NCBI RefSeq assembly: GCF_003255815.1
Contig: NC_037680.1
Span: 26,382,304-26,446,303, forward strand
Length of the DNA stretch: 64,000 nucleotides
Direction of reading: 5' to 3'
Origin: Theropithecus gelada
Taxonomy: Eukaryota; Chordata; Mammalia; Primates; Cercopithecidae
In this document: in pieces, positions 11,603 through 24,009 of the stretch
How the letters are laid out: each line of letters begins with the position of its first letter
Position numbering within the stretch: position 1 is the stretch's first letter
The notes under the pieces: model-generated
What the model saw: the letters and a program-made list of their open reading frames with translations, nothing else
Databases searched by the model: none
What the model was told of the DNA's origin: nothing
Position numbers and translations under genes: made by a program

Positions 11603-12309
11603 TGAAACCATCTTTGCAAAAATTGTAACTGAGGAAATTATAAAACTGAAAGAGATCACACCTAGCAGACTCCATCTTGCTTCTGACCTTTAAGCTGTCC
11701 TTGTTCATTCCTGGGTATAGGCTGAAGTATCTTTGAGAAGGAATTCAGTTTATGGTTTGACTCTGAAACGAAATTGGTACTAACCCTTTCCCAGAAAGAC
11801 ACCCTTCTTGCCTGGGGACCAGTCGGCCTTTGTAGGACTAACAAATTGGCTACAAGATTAAAAATTACAGTTTAGGGGTCATGCTGCCTCTGGCTGCAAG
11901 AGTATGAAGCTCCCCAGGCTATTCACATCACTATTGTAAAATTAAGTTCAGTGCTGGAGATAACTTGCAGACCCTACAATGGATGGATCAGCTGACACCA
12001 CCCAGAATGGTAATCTTGCTCAACCAGTTCTGCGATTCCACCCAGGAACAGAAGAGAGCAAGAACACCTCACTTTGACTCCTTATGATCCCATCTCCAAC
12101 CTGACCAATCAGCACTCTCCACTTCCTACCAAATTATCTTTAAAAACTTTGATCCCTGAATGCTCCAGGAGACTGATTTGTGTAATAATAAACTCTGGTC
12201 TCCTGCACAGCTAGCTCTGCATGAATTACTCTTTTTCCATTGCCATTCCCCTCTCTTGATAAATCAGCTCTATCTAGACAGTAGCGAGTGATCCCATTGG
12301 GCAGTTACA
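11603..12309 (+). mobile_element. ERV LTR, plus strand (right arm of inverted pair)
   Basis: The 707-bp unit begins TGAAACC and ends GTTACA, mirroring 10213-10932. It carries AATAAA at 12187-12192 followed by ctctggtctcctgcacagct, a typical R-U5 layout, and a TATA-like tttaaaaac about 40 bases before. The bases just outside do not match each other as a target duplication. The two LTRs point away from each other and could form divergent promoters. Confidence 0.8.
12187..12192 (+). terminator. LTR polyadenylation signal
   Basis: A canonical AATAAA in the R region of the plus-strand LTR. The inverted LTR has the matching signal on the other strand. Confidence 0.5.
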
Positions 12310-12639
12310 GTAGTATCACAAAAGATGAAGGAAAGGTGGGTAAGAGTGAAGAAATACAACCTTTTCAAAGTAACAGAGGAAAACCAAAAAAAGACCCAAA
12401 AAATTAAAGGCCATCATCTTTGGAGAATTGTAAATTTTAGAATCAGGGAGATAATACTAAATGCTCATTCTTTGCATCCATATACTTAACTAAATGGATA
12501 CTTTTTTTTTTTGCCCAAAAGCATTATTATTTTCATAACTAAAACCAAAAAGCATAACCACCAACAACAGAAGGTCTTGAACTGTAATTTCAATCCCATG
12601 ATTTCAGGATGCCTATTCTCTTTAATTGGAGTCTGTAGG

Positions 12640-12715
12640 CCATTCGGGCACACATGGCAGAGCTCCTAGCACAAGAGAGGGCTTCAACAGGTGTTTGCTG
12701 AATTCATCTCAGAAA
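12640..12715 (+). mobile_element. L2/MIR-type 3' tail (weak)
   Basis: The order agctcctagcacaag, ggcttcaacaggtgtttgctgaattcat imitates the L2/MIR ending (cctagcacagtgcc, tcaataaatgtttgttgaa). It is short and heavily diverged. The rest of 12310-13384 shows no recognised feature. Confidence 0.4.
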
Positions 12716-13384
12716 CAAAAGTAGCCACAGATGAAGTAAACAACTATCTGAGAAGCTGAATAGTGAAGGAAAAGTCAGATGAAAGGCCTAATGGGACCAA
12801 TAACTCTAACTCGGAACTAAGTTGCCACAAAGAAGAAAATTGTTTTTACGTTACAAAATTTGCTTATAATAGGGTACTTGTTTTGCCTGCCATTGCCTTG
12901 CCAGTAGTCAGTGAGTAACTATTAGACTGCATAAGACATATTGCAATACTAATGAATGACAGAGGAAAGGAAGTCAGGCAGTCTGTAGGATTGGGCTCTT
13001 TGGCAAATAACTTAGTGGCGCAAATCACAGAGCTGCCATAACCCAAGTGTACTTCAGCCCTGTGTAAGTACCCACAAGGATTGAATTTAAAGGCTGAGTG
13101 AGGCATTGGTGGTTCTCAGCAAACAGCAATATTTGGAGGTAATGGAGCCATGGTAATGGGTAGTCTTTCCCAGTTAAAATATATCACCATTTGCCAGCTG
13201 ATTGTCATGGGAGCATCCCACATGGAATGGTTTGCAATATTTGAGCAGGGTCTGGGCCTGAAACTAGGGAAGGCCTATGGTCTAAGTGACAGAACGAAGA
13301 ACAATGTACTTGGTCGCACATATTAGGGCAGGCCCTAGTTATCTATTAGACACAGTGCCTAGGAGCTATGATACTTTTAAGAGT

Positions 13385-13520
13385 CCATAAATTTTTTATT
13401 TTTATTTTTTAAATTAGAAAAATGCATATAAAAATAATAAATATGTCATAATGAATCCAGTCTGAATTGTATTTGTCTTTATATAAATATTGTTGTAAGA
13501 AAAAATTTCAACATTTTTTA
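13385..13520. repeat. AT-rich low-complexity DNA
   Basis: Runs of A, T and TAAAAATAAT words. This is probably a decayed LINE tail, but no family can be named. Confidence 0.4.
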
Positions 13521-14759
13521 TGAAGGAAGGAGCATATAAAGGCAAAAATGTATAGGATCCAAAAAAGTCCTTTGTGGTCCAGGAAGAGGTTAGAGAGAAA
13601 AGGCTGGAGTTCAGTGACCATGAGGAAACATGGGGCTTACCCCAGCATACTGGATCCCAGCTTTTTGTATGTAAACTCTCAATTCCACCTTTTCAACCTT
13701 GGAATTGGCTACAGATAAAGTGGTACAAAACCACCAACCATTTGGTACTTGAGGAAGCAAAGGCTTTGATCTAGATTCTAGATATCCTCAGGGGTATCTG
13801 AGCACAACAATTTAAATTCATGAATCTGACAAGACACAGGTTTGTGTAATCACCAACCACTAGTCTTGTTTACAGACCAAATGCTGGTCTTCACAAGTCT
13901 CTCTACCCACTTGAGCTGATTTCTAAGAGTCAAAGGTAATAGTAAAATCTAGAACTTGATTTCTCCCACATCTCTGGTTTTTAAAAGTGAGAGCAGTTCT
14001 GGGTCAGAAGGTGAGATAGGGAAATAACAATGGAGAAAGATTAAAGGAGAAGAAAGTTTTCTTGCTGAAAGATTTACATTTTTTTTTTTAATTTGCTCCC
14101 TGAACCTGTTCCCATCAATGAAAATATAAGAGGGAGCAAATGAGGCAGCATTAGCCTTATCAATCATAAGGCTATCAATAAAAACCTATCACCAAGAAGC
14201 CTCCTGTGTTCTCCGTGTGTGGGGGAGAAAGCATTCTGACTGCTCTGGAAACATACGAAGGAGCAATATAATCCTCATCACCAGAATCACTTTTCATCCC
14301 AGTGTGCACTCAGAATGCACAGAGCTCCATGTGAGAAATGAGGATGTGACAGTCACTCAAGCCAAAGGAAGATCATTTTACAACAGACACCTGCACCGAG
14401 GCTAGAATGGAGATTTCACGACCATTTTTAGCTGCCTGGTAGCCTTTTGAATGGGGAACCCAAGTACCCAAATTCAATGGTTTGGTGGCGTGTGTCATTC
14501 ACAGGAATAGTGGTCACTGAAACCAAAGGAAATTGTTTCTTTAATAAAACCTATGTTTCAAAGTGTTCTAATTAAATTACCAAATATATCATCAAGTAAG
14601 TTTCATATCAAAACTATGTATGTGTGTGCTTTTGTTAGAATAAAGTATAAAACCCAAAGAAGTAGAATTAGTTTTTATTCCCTCTGAAAAGTTTATAACA
14701 CAACAAATATCTAAGCTTTTTAACATTCAAAGCTTTATGGGATCTCACTAAGACACCCA
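13521..14759. other. No recognised feature
   Basis: Apparently unique DNA of moderate base composition with short frames only. None has a start context, splice-site pair and motif that would support a gene. Confidence 0.5.
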
Positions 14760-15480
14760 AACGTGTCTCTATTTCTGGACTTTCTACTGTCTTTCCACCT
14801 GACAGCATCAGACTGTCTAGAAATCTAGCTGAAATTCCCTTCAGATGGTCAGCGTTACAAAAGTAAATGCTGTGTGACCTTCAGACAGCAGAATAACAAT
14901 CCAACTTGTCAGGGTGGCAGCTGATCTGTCAATGATGTTTTTACTCAATGAAAAGCCCCTAGTGTAATTAAACATTTTCTAGGGCAGAGCAGAGCCATGA
15001 GTCATCCTGCTAGAAACAATATCAAAGAGGATGGCAGAGAATGCCACTTACCAGGATCTTGTCACTCAGAGTAAGACTATATTTAGATAAGTTAAAGCTG
15101 AGACCTGAACTGTGTTTGATGACAGATCCATGAGCACAACTGGACTACCGTTTACTTGAAATGCAGAATGGATAGCATTGCACTGACTCTGGGCAAAAAA
15201 CAACTCAGCACTAAGCATTCCAAGTCATCAGAACCTGTCCTTCAAACCTGTTTGCTGAACTTAGCTTGGAAACTTCAAACCAAGTAACTCAATGTTTCAA
15301 GAGTCCTAAGATAAAAGTGATCTGGGGTTGGCCTATCTTTGGACGTTACAAAATTCTGGGGCTAAAACTAGAAGAAGAAAAAAGAGTCTTAACAAGCCTT
15401 TAACAATTGCATGTAGGTCATTAATAACTACCTAATGATAATTGCATATTTTACAATTTTACTTGAAGATAGTTAACTGT
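14760..15480. promoter_or_regulatory. Non-repetitive block, candidate conserved element
   Basis: This interval contains no repeat I recognise and is less AT-rich than its neighbours. It shows homeodomain-type words (gtaattaaac, ctaatgataattgcat) and TGTCA/TGACA words near 14930 and 15117. There is no coding frame of note. The call rests on composition and motif density only; conservation was not tested. Confidence 0.25.
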
Positions 15481-15879
15481 AAATAACAGAGAATATATAA
15501 TGGGACACTCTTTGAAGAAAGCAGCTAGAAATCAAAATTAAATCTGTTCATCTGAACGTACTTGATCTACTAAAATGCACAAAACTTTTACTGACATCAG
15601 CCATATCTATAGAATAGAAAAGAATAGATTTAAAGTTTAATAATTCAAAATGCTACATAAGATTTGAAACAATCAAAAAAAAGATTAATATACATTATAA
15701 ATATATACATAAATATTTGTATTTTACAAAACAATATCAAATACAATTGTAAAATACATCAAATTATAACATTTTAAATAAACATAGTGATGCTCTTAAT
15801 GTCAATTTGTACATGCTTTTAATTTATCTATATAAATAATTCACCATTTAAAGCTACATGGATAAAACACACAGATGTA
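15481..15879. other. AT-rich DNA, no feature
   Basis: Very AT-rich, with TATAAATA words around 15690-15850, leading into the L1 fossil. Possibly the decayed upstream part of that LINE. Confidence 0.4.
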
Positions 15880-16680
15880 TATTTTACAAAAGAGGACATA
15901 CAAATGGCTGGTAAATTTTTTATAAACAAATATATGCAAATGAAAATGAGAATTCAAACGCCATTTGTTGATGTCAAATGGTCAGAATTTCTAAAGAAAA
16001 ATCATATTCAATCAGGGTTACAATAACTTTGGTGGGAGTGTAAGTTAGAGCCAGATTTCTAGCAACAACTTGATTACAGTTATTAGAAGCTTGAAAAAAT
16101 ATTCTCATCACACAATGGATTTTAGGAGTTTATTTAGAGATTTTTGGTAAGGAAGCACAACTATTCATATATTTCTCATTAAAGAATGGTCATCCTCTTC
16201 AACTTCCTGGGGAATGCTATTAAGATTAATGAGAGAATAAGGAAATACTGACTCAGCTCCTCAGATCAGCAGAATACTAGAAATAATTTGGGAGATGGAA
16301 GCTAAAGCTTGATCATGGATACAATCTCTTTTGGATTCAGTTCATTCTCCTCAGAACCAACTTCTAGGAAATAACCAGATTACTCACCCATAGATTTATT
16401 TGCAAAAGTATTGATTACACTGTAATTTATAATTGGAAAGAAAAAATAAAATTGGAATAAACTTCCACCCATATTAATATGCATCTTATCTATTAAAACT
16501 ATTTTTAAAGATAGAGTGTTAAGTAAAAGTAAAATATCTTGATAAAAGTATATGATTTTTACAATATAGCAGTAAATCTAGACAAGAAAACTCTAAAATA
16601 TTTATGATGACCTCTGAATTGTAGAAATAAGGATTTTTAAATTGTTTTACAATAAATATTTATTTTAATAATAAAGTCAG
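15880..16680 (+). mobile_element. Old L1M 3' end, interrupted
   Basis: In sense, acaaaagaggacatacaaatggc, then atatatgcaaatgaaaatgag, then ggtgggagtgtaag follow the order of the end of L1 ORF2. After 16370, the run from gcaaaagtattgattacactg to tagcagtaaatctagac and atttatgatgacctctgaattg fits an L1M 3' untranslated region. The part at about 16140-16370 does not fit and may be an insertion or too diverged. No frame survives. Confidence 0.6.
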
Positions 16681-18411
16681 ACATGTCCGTTTGGTTAAAG
16701 TACCTTTTGCAAATTGTAACTACAGCATCAAAATTTCATTTGGCAAAAATTATTGACTTATTGCCAATTTATTATAATAACAAAAGTGTAGTCTTCCTTC
16801 AAATAACATTGTAAAGGCCTCAGATTTTCATAAAATCTTTTCTACATTCTTTTCAAAATAAATCTAAGGTGCCTAATTACTCTGTGCTTCACTGAGTTTC
16901 CTGCTTTGTAACATGGAAAATTTGTCAATAAAATGGACCTCTTCATGCATTTGTAAATTCTATATCATATCTGCTCTAGGTGTTACAAATGACCTGTAAC
17001 AGTGGGCAAAAAAATAAGAGCCAGAAAATGCTATTTTCACTACTGGCTTCCTATGGATTTGTACTACCTAATGTTCTTTCAAGAGTTTTGGACCACCTCT
17101 AAATAACAGCTGTGAGGGGGAACTGCAGTACTCCAATCCTTGTTTTTGGCAGTAAGTATTTGTTTTTAATGTGAAAGCAAACAACGAAAGAAAACCTTTT
17201 CCATCTGCTTTTACCAGAAAGAAAGTCAAATGGAAGTCACACTATCCTCAGCAAATAGCACTTGACTTTAGTGCACAAACACATCCTTCATTTATAGACA
17301 CAGCCTCCTAAAGTGTTAGGTCAACATTACAATGATAAACTGTCAGGGGCTAGGTGCTTAGGGAGATTTTAGGCAATGTTGAGTAGGGATCTCCTACAGT
17401 CTCAGTTTGGGGCTCCCTGTCTATAGAGTTGAATCTTTAGATGGAGATTCTAAAGTATCAATCTCATTTCTTGCTAATGCAAGCATGTTGAAGGAATAGT
17501 CTCCTTCCTCAATCTGCTTGTACATTAGAGATCAATCCATATTTACTTTTGTGAACTTGTGAATATTTATTTTACAAACAGCAAGAGTCCAAGCCACTGC
17601 CAGGTCCATAAACTATTACACAGGGCACATGAAAGTGATAATGAGAGTTACTACATGCATCAGTATGTAAAGCAGCAAGCACAGCTGCTAATTAAAACTG
17701 ACTTGGGAAATTGGATTAAGATGGCAAATATAGCCAATGTATTTATCTCTAAGCCCCAACTCAAATCTCCGCAAATGAAGAAAACAAGTCCCTTTTCCTA
17801 AATTGTAAATTTATTATAGCACTGGAAACCATGAGAGAGTTAAATTTATGTCAAAAATTTTAAGAAATCTCTCCCAAATAGAAAGCAATTGGAATAAATA
17901 TGCACAGAAAAAGAACTGCCACAAAAGGTAGAAGGGGCTTCAAAGTTGTTCCACACTCAGAAAGCTGAGACAACAATCAGAGTGGTCTGTTATGTTAGAA
18001 ACATTTGAAGAAATTTAGCAGATTAACCAATTGCTCCCTGCCCCCAATACCCACCCCCCACACACACACGTATGCACAGAAGCAACAACAGAGATCTTTG
18101 AAATGCTGCAGCATTGAGTATGTGAATATGGCGCAAAAAGGCTGTGCAGAATGTCCAGTGTCATGAGGAAAAGAGAGTGTCAATGTTTAGGAAATAAACT
18201 AGTATAATCCACCAATAGCATGTTTACCATTGTGCTACAATTATGTAGTCTATGGTAAATAGAGTCACATCTACAGACAGATGCATTCGGAGTTACTGAT
18301 TCAAATATGACATCTGATCAAGAATTGTGAAACATTTTAAGAAAACCAACTCCGTGAAATAAAAGGGCTAAGAATGAGAACAATTAACTGAGGAAACAAC
18401 AAACAGGAGAC
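16681..18411. other. Non-repetitive DNA, no gene seen
   Basis: AT-rich unique sequence with short frames only. A small pyrimidine/CA patch (ccaccccccacacacacacg) lies at about 18050-18070. Confidence 0.5.
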
Positions 18412-21400
18412 CCCAAAATAACATTTTTTAAATTGAAGTATAATTTATATAAATAAATGTCTAGGTATTAACAGTTTAGTTTGATAAATGTTGATAAGTG
18501 TGTACATTTGTGTGACTAACACTCCAAAACAAAATTTAAAACATTTATATCACTCCAGAAAGTTCTCTCTTGCTTGTTCACTCAATTTCTCCATCATAGG
18601 CACCAAGTTTCTGATCGCAATCACCGCAGAATAATTTTATCTGTTCATTTCATATAAATGAAATAATAAATATATATTCTTTCAATCAACCTAGTGCCTT
18701 TGTGTCTATGTTGTATACATAATTAGCTTGTACATTTTTAGTTAACAAACAGTATTCCACCATGTAATTATGATACATATTATTGACCCATTCTCCTGTT
18801 GAAGAATGTTTGGCTTATTGTCAGTTCAAGCCTATTATGAATAGAGCACCTATAAACATTCTTGTACAAGTATTTTTGGGTAAGAATGGAATTGCTATCA
18901 CAAAGGGTAGATGAAAGTTTAACCCTGTAAAAAAAAAAAAAAAAAAAGCCAAACAGTTCTCAAAAGTGTTTGTACCATTTGACACTCTCAAGAAGTAATG
19001 TATTAGATTTCTGTTTGCCCTACATCCTAACGAACATTTGGTGTTGTCAGTCATTTTTATTTTAACCATTCTAGTGGGTATCATGTGGCTTAAATTTGCA
19101 TTTATATGATGAGCGATGGTGTTGAGCACATTTTCATAAGCTTATCAGAGATTCTTATATCTTCTTTTGTAAAATGTTTGTCCAAGTGTAATTTCCATTT
19201 ACTAATTGCATTGTTTGTCTTTTTATTGTCAATTTTTGGAGACCTTTTGTATATTCTAGATATAAGCCCTTGTACCTTGGTCAACAGTCAATCAACTGTA
19301 CATAAGTCCACTTCTGGACTCTACCTGTTTATCCAAGTAGGCAATTATCACAGTCTTTATGAATGTGGCTTTATTGTAGGTAGAGAAAATCTAGAAAACA
19401 GTTAATGTAAAGTTTGCTATTGTAATCTTTTTTCCAAGATTGTTTTGTGTAGTCTAGATTCTCTACATTTCTGTATACATTTGAAAATTAATTGTTAATT
19501 TCTAGGGAGAAAAGCCTATCAAGATTTTAAGTGAGCTTGCTTTGAATCTCAAGATTAATTTGAACAGAATGGATATCTTAGTAATATTAAATCTTTGAAT
19601 CCACAAACATGGCATATATCTCTATTTATTTGTTATTTTCTTTAATGTCTCCAATCAGGGTTTCATAATTTCCAAACCCCATACCTTTCATTCTACTTAT
19701 TATTCTGTATTCAATGTGTTGCACTGCTATTGTAAATGTTATTTTAGTTTAACTTACCAATTTTTCATTGCTTGTATATAGAACTAAAATTTTCTTATAT
19801 TAACTTCTATATTGCAATCATGTTAGATTCAGTTATTAGTAATAGTACTTTTTTGGTTACTTCTTTTGGATTTTCTATGTAAACAAAAATGTTGTCCATA
19901 AATAACAGCAGTTTACTTCTTTCTAATTTGGGGGCATTTTCTTTCTTTTTCTTGCCTTGTTGTGGCTAGAATTTTTAATTTAATGTTAAACAGAAGCAGT
20001 GAAAGAATATATTCTTGTTTTGATCCCAATTTAGGGGACAAAATTTACTGTTTCATTATTAAAACTAAAACCATGGGAAAGATTTTTAAATAGATGTTCT
20101 TTATCAGATTTGGGATGTTTCCTTCTATTTTTCATTTGCTGAGTCTTAATGTTATGAAAGAGTGCTGAATTTGGTAAAATTCTTTCTGGATCTATTGAGA
20201 TAAACAATGCTCCTGATTTATTCCAATAGTGTGGCAAATTACATTGACTGACTTTTTAAAAAATGTTAAACCAACTTTGCATTCTCCAAGCAACACTTAC
20301 TTGGGCGTAATGTATCATTTATTTATATATTGCTGGATTCAGTTTGCCAATATTTTGTTAAGCATTTTTGCATCTATAATCATGAGAGATACTAGACTTA
20401 AATTTTCTTTTTTAATAATAGCCTTATCAGGTTCTAGTATTACAGTAGTGCTGATCTCATAAATTAAGGTGGGAAGTACTCCCACCTAGTCTATTTTCTG
20501 ACAAAATTTGTATAAAGCCTACATTATATATTTCCTAAATATTTGATAGAATTAAAACATAAACACATCTGGTCCTGAGGTTTTCTCTGTAGGAAGATTT
20601 TGAGTTACTAATTGAATCTCTTTAATACATATTAAACTCTTTAGATTTTCTATTTCTTCTTGATTCAGTTGTAATAAGTTGTAGAGTCTGTAGTGATGTC
20701 TCTCTTTTTTTCTTATATGGGTATTTTCTGTTTTGTTCTGGTCATTCCTGCCACAGGTTTATCAACTTTACTAATGTCTATAAAGAACCAGACAAGCAAT
20801 GGCTAGGACTTCTAATTCAATGTTAAATAGAAGTAGTGATGTGTGCTCATCCATTTATATTTCATGCATTTCTGCTTTTATTTTTGATATTTTCTTTCTT
20901 CTACTTACTTTGGGTTAAATTTCCTCTTATTTTCTAGAGTCCTAGGTCAGCATTTACGTTGTTAATTTTAGACCTTTCTTCTTTTAGAATATGTACATTT
21001 AAACCTATAAATGCCAAACCTATAAATATTTCTCTAAGTAATGGTTTCACAGTAGCAGCATCTACACAGTTTTATGTGTTGTATTTTCATTATAATTAAT
21101 TTTGAAATATTTTAAAATATTTTTTTATTTTCCTTATAATTTCTTCTTTAATCTGTGGATTATTTGAATGTATCTTTGCTAAATTGAAAATATTTGGAGT
21201 TTTCAGATAACTCACCATTTATCGATTTCTAACTTAATTTCATATTGGTCAAGGAATAACTACATATGATTTTAATACTTTGATACATATTGTAACTCAT
21301 TTTATTATTCAGCATATATTCTATCTTAGTGAATGTTGCATATGCCATACCGATGAATAAGTACTCCGAAATTGGGGTACTGTGTTCTATAAAATAGCAA

Positions 21401-23300
21401 CAAAGTCAAGTCAATTGAAATAGTTTATAGGGTATAAGCTAACTTTTTTGTAACTACTTATTTCAATAATTACTAATAGTGCTAAATATCTCATTATTTT
21501 TGTGGATTTTTCTATCTGTAGCTTTTTATCAAGTTCTGCTACCTGAATGTTAAACCTCTGTTACCAGTAGGTACATACACATTTAAGATGGTTACGTCTG
21601 CTTAATAATTTGACCTTTTAATGAAATTCTAATCTTTACTTCTAAGACTCTTCACGTTAAGATTACATTTGTTTAAGCTTCCTTATTTGTAATGAGTATA
21701 TAACATAACTTTTCAAATCCTCTACTTTTAACATGCAGGTATCTTTATATATAAAGAGTATATGCTATTCATAGCATAGAGTTGCTCTTGTTTTCAAAAA
21801 TTCAACAATGTTTGTCTTATTTACATGTGATGTTTAATTCTCATATACTTAACATAATACTGCTAACTTAATGCCTTTCATTATTATATATGCTTTCTAT
21901 TTGTCTTATCCAGTATTTATTCTGTCGTTCCTCTTTTTTCCTCTTATTACAGGCAGATCAGCATTTTTAACATTCAATTTTATGTCCTCAATTGACTTTA
22001 AAGCTGTAATACTCTGTATTACTTTTTCAGTGTTCCTTTAGAGATTACAATATATACTTTATCTTTTTACATTCTTCCTTCAAGTAATATAATTCTTAAA
22101 GAAATGTAAAAACATTATAGCATTATAACTGAATTTATTTTTCCTCCCAAATTTAAGTCTGTTTTGTCATATGTTTTACCAATGCTATAGTCTCTAAGAT
22201 ACATTATTTTTTGCCTTAATTAGTAAATGATAATTTAAGTAAATTAAAAGTATGCAGACATAAAAAACAATAGTATTTAAAAGATATTTTATATATACCC
22301 ACATATTTACCATTTCTATGCTTTTTATTTCTTCCCGCAAGTGTAGTCTTCCATCTTACATCATTTCCCTGTAGCTAGAAAAACTTTCTTTACCATTTCA
22401 TGTGGAGAAAATCTGTTGAAAATTTTCTTTCAGCTTCTGTCTGTCTGAAAAATCTACTTATCCCATCTTCATTTTTGAAGGATATTTTTACTGAATCTAG
22501 AATTTTGTGCTGACAATTATTTTTTAACACTTTAAAGATTCTATTTCATTTTCTTCTGGTCTCCATTGCTTGTGATAAGAAGCCAGCTGTCACTGGTATC
22601 ATTTTGCTTTTTCTTCTCTAGTTGCTCTTTAATTTTTCCTTTTATGTTTGGATTATAGGAGTTTGACTATAATGGGCCTATGTATGACTTCCTTTGTATT
22701 TCTCATGTTTGGGATTTATTGAACTTCTTGAATCTGTGGGTTGATCTTTATTAATTGTGGAAAAATCACAGCCATTACATCTTAAAATATTTCTTCTGCC
22801 ATTATTGAACTTCTTCTCTTTTAAAACTCTAGGTACAAATTTTAGATGCTTTTTTCCTTTTATTTTTTTCTATTTTATGTTTATTTAAAATTTTGTAGTG
22901 ACTTATCTTCAAATTCACTAATTCTTTCCTCTATTATACCCAGTCTGCTATTAAGACCATCAAGGTGTGATTCATTTCTGATGTGTATATGTATTTCAAT
23001 TTTTATATTTTTATTTCTCTAATGAAATTACCCATTTCTTCTGAAATGATGTCTAACTTCTTCACTAGATCTTAATGCGTGTACTCATAGTTTCTTAATG
23101 TTTCCATCTGTTAATTAATTAATGTTTCCATCTGATAGTTAATTACACTATCTGGTCCATCTCTGGACATGCTGCTTTTAACTATTTTCTCTCTTTCATG
23201 GGTCACATTTTCCTGCTTCTTTGTGTGCCTCATAACTTTTCATTGTATACAAGGCATTTTGTGATTAAAAAATAAAGCAGAGTAGAGATTAAAGAAATAA
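18412..23300 (-). mobile_element. Long antisense L1M element
   Basis: The plus strand reads as an L1 complement in order. At 18412-18950 is the 3' region (tattccaccatgtaattatg, cacctataaacattcttgtac). At about 19020-21900 is ORF2 (gtatattctagatataagcc, aatgttaaacagaagcagtg, gtttgccaatattttgttaagc, tctggtcctgaggttttctc). At about 22450-23280 is ORF1/5' region (ttgaaggatatttttactg, tttcttctggtctccattgc, tttgactataatgggcc). Length is about 4.9 kb. It is strongly diverged, with no long frame. An A-run at about 18929-18946 and a displaced L1 segment near 20790-20850 disturb it. Confidence 0.85.
23096..23150. repeat. Short tandem duplication inside the L1
   Basis: The words taatgtttccatctg and ttaatt are repeated twice in a row, a local duplication of about 25 bases. 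Confidence 0.6.
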
Positions 23301-23691
23301 GATTTACTCCCGGTAAAGAGCATACCTCTTCTTCTGTCAGGCATTAGTAACAAGAGTTGTGTCAACCTAATCTGTAGTTGAGCTGACACTCAATCTAGGT
23401 TTTGCTGAGTTTACATAGTCTTAGTTAACCATCTTAGTTAACCATTAGATTCAAATGTTTGGAAATAATTATCAGGACTTCTCATTCATCAGGACTCCAT
23501 AGACAAAGACACATTCCACAGAATGACAGAACAGGCACAACTGAAGAAGAAATAAGTGAGTGGAACGATTAATAGTTGTGCTATATTCCCAGAATGTAAC
23601 ACATAGAAAGATAAAGGAAGTATGAGGGGAAGGTTCAGAGAAACGGATCATAAACTCTTAAATTTATTTTATTATTACATTGAGTTGTAGA
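23301..23691. other. No recognised feature
   Basis: The first 150 bases may be the very 5' end of the L1. The rest shows no family similarity. Confidence 0.4.
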
Positions 23692-23745
23692 CAAAGGTCT
23701 GAGTGACAAAGTGAGACCCTGTCTCAAAAAAGAAAGAAAAAGGTA
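23692..23745 (+). mobile_element. Truncated Alu 3' end
   Basis: The words gtctgagtgacaaagtgag and accctgtctcaaaaaagaaa match only the last 40 or so bases of an Alu right arm plus its A-tail. The upstream Alu body is absent. Confidence 0.6.
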
Positions 23746-23782
23746 GTAGATGGTACGTGTTTAAGCAGCCATTCACAAACTT

Positions 23783-23935
23783 CAACATGTATCGAAAGCA
23801 TTGGAGGAGCCTGCTAATGTACAGATTGCTAGGCCCTACCCCCAGAGTTTCTGATTCACAAAGTCTGAGGTAGAGCCACAGAACTGCATTTTGATATGTT
23901 TCCATGTAATGCTAATGTTGCTGGTCTTAAAACTT
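23783..23935 (-). mobile_element. hAT-Charlie fossil (MER20/MER58-like)
   Basis: The words cacaaacttcaacatgtat, tgctaggccctacccccagag, tttctgattcacaaagtctg and gctaatgttgctggtc follow the usual order of this small DNA transposon. It is non-coding. Confidence 0.6.
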
Positions 23936-24009
23936 CATTTTGTAATCTACTGTGTTTGAAGAAAAGGTTAAGGCAAATATAAACTAAGAAGATGACTGTG
24001 ATTTAGAAA

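Noticed and set aside
10209..12314. Shared GTAG as proof that both inverted LTRs come from one provirus
   Set aside because: Four bases match easily by chance, and no polypurine tract or primer-binding site lies at the expected inner edges. Kept only as a hint.
18929..18946. A-run as the tail of a separate retrocopy
   Set aside because: L1 text continues in register on both sides (gtttaaccctg and gccaaacagttctc), so the run is an expansion inside the L1.
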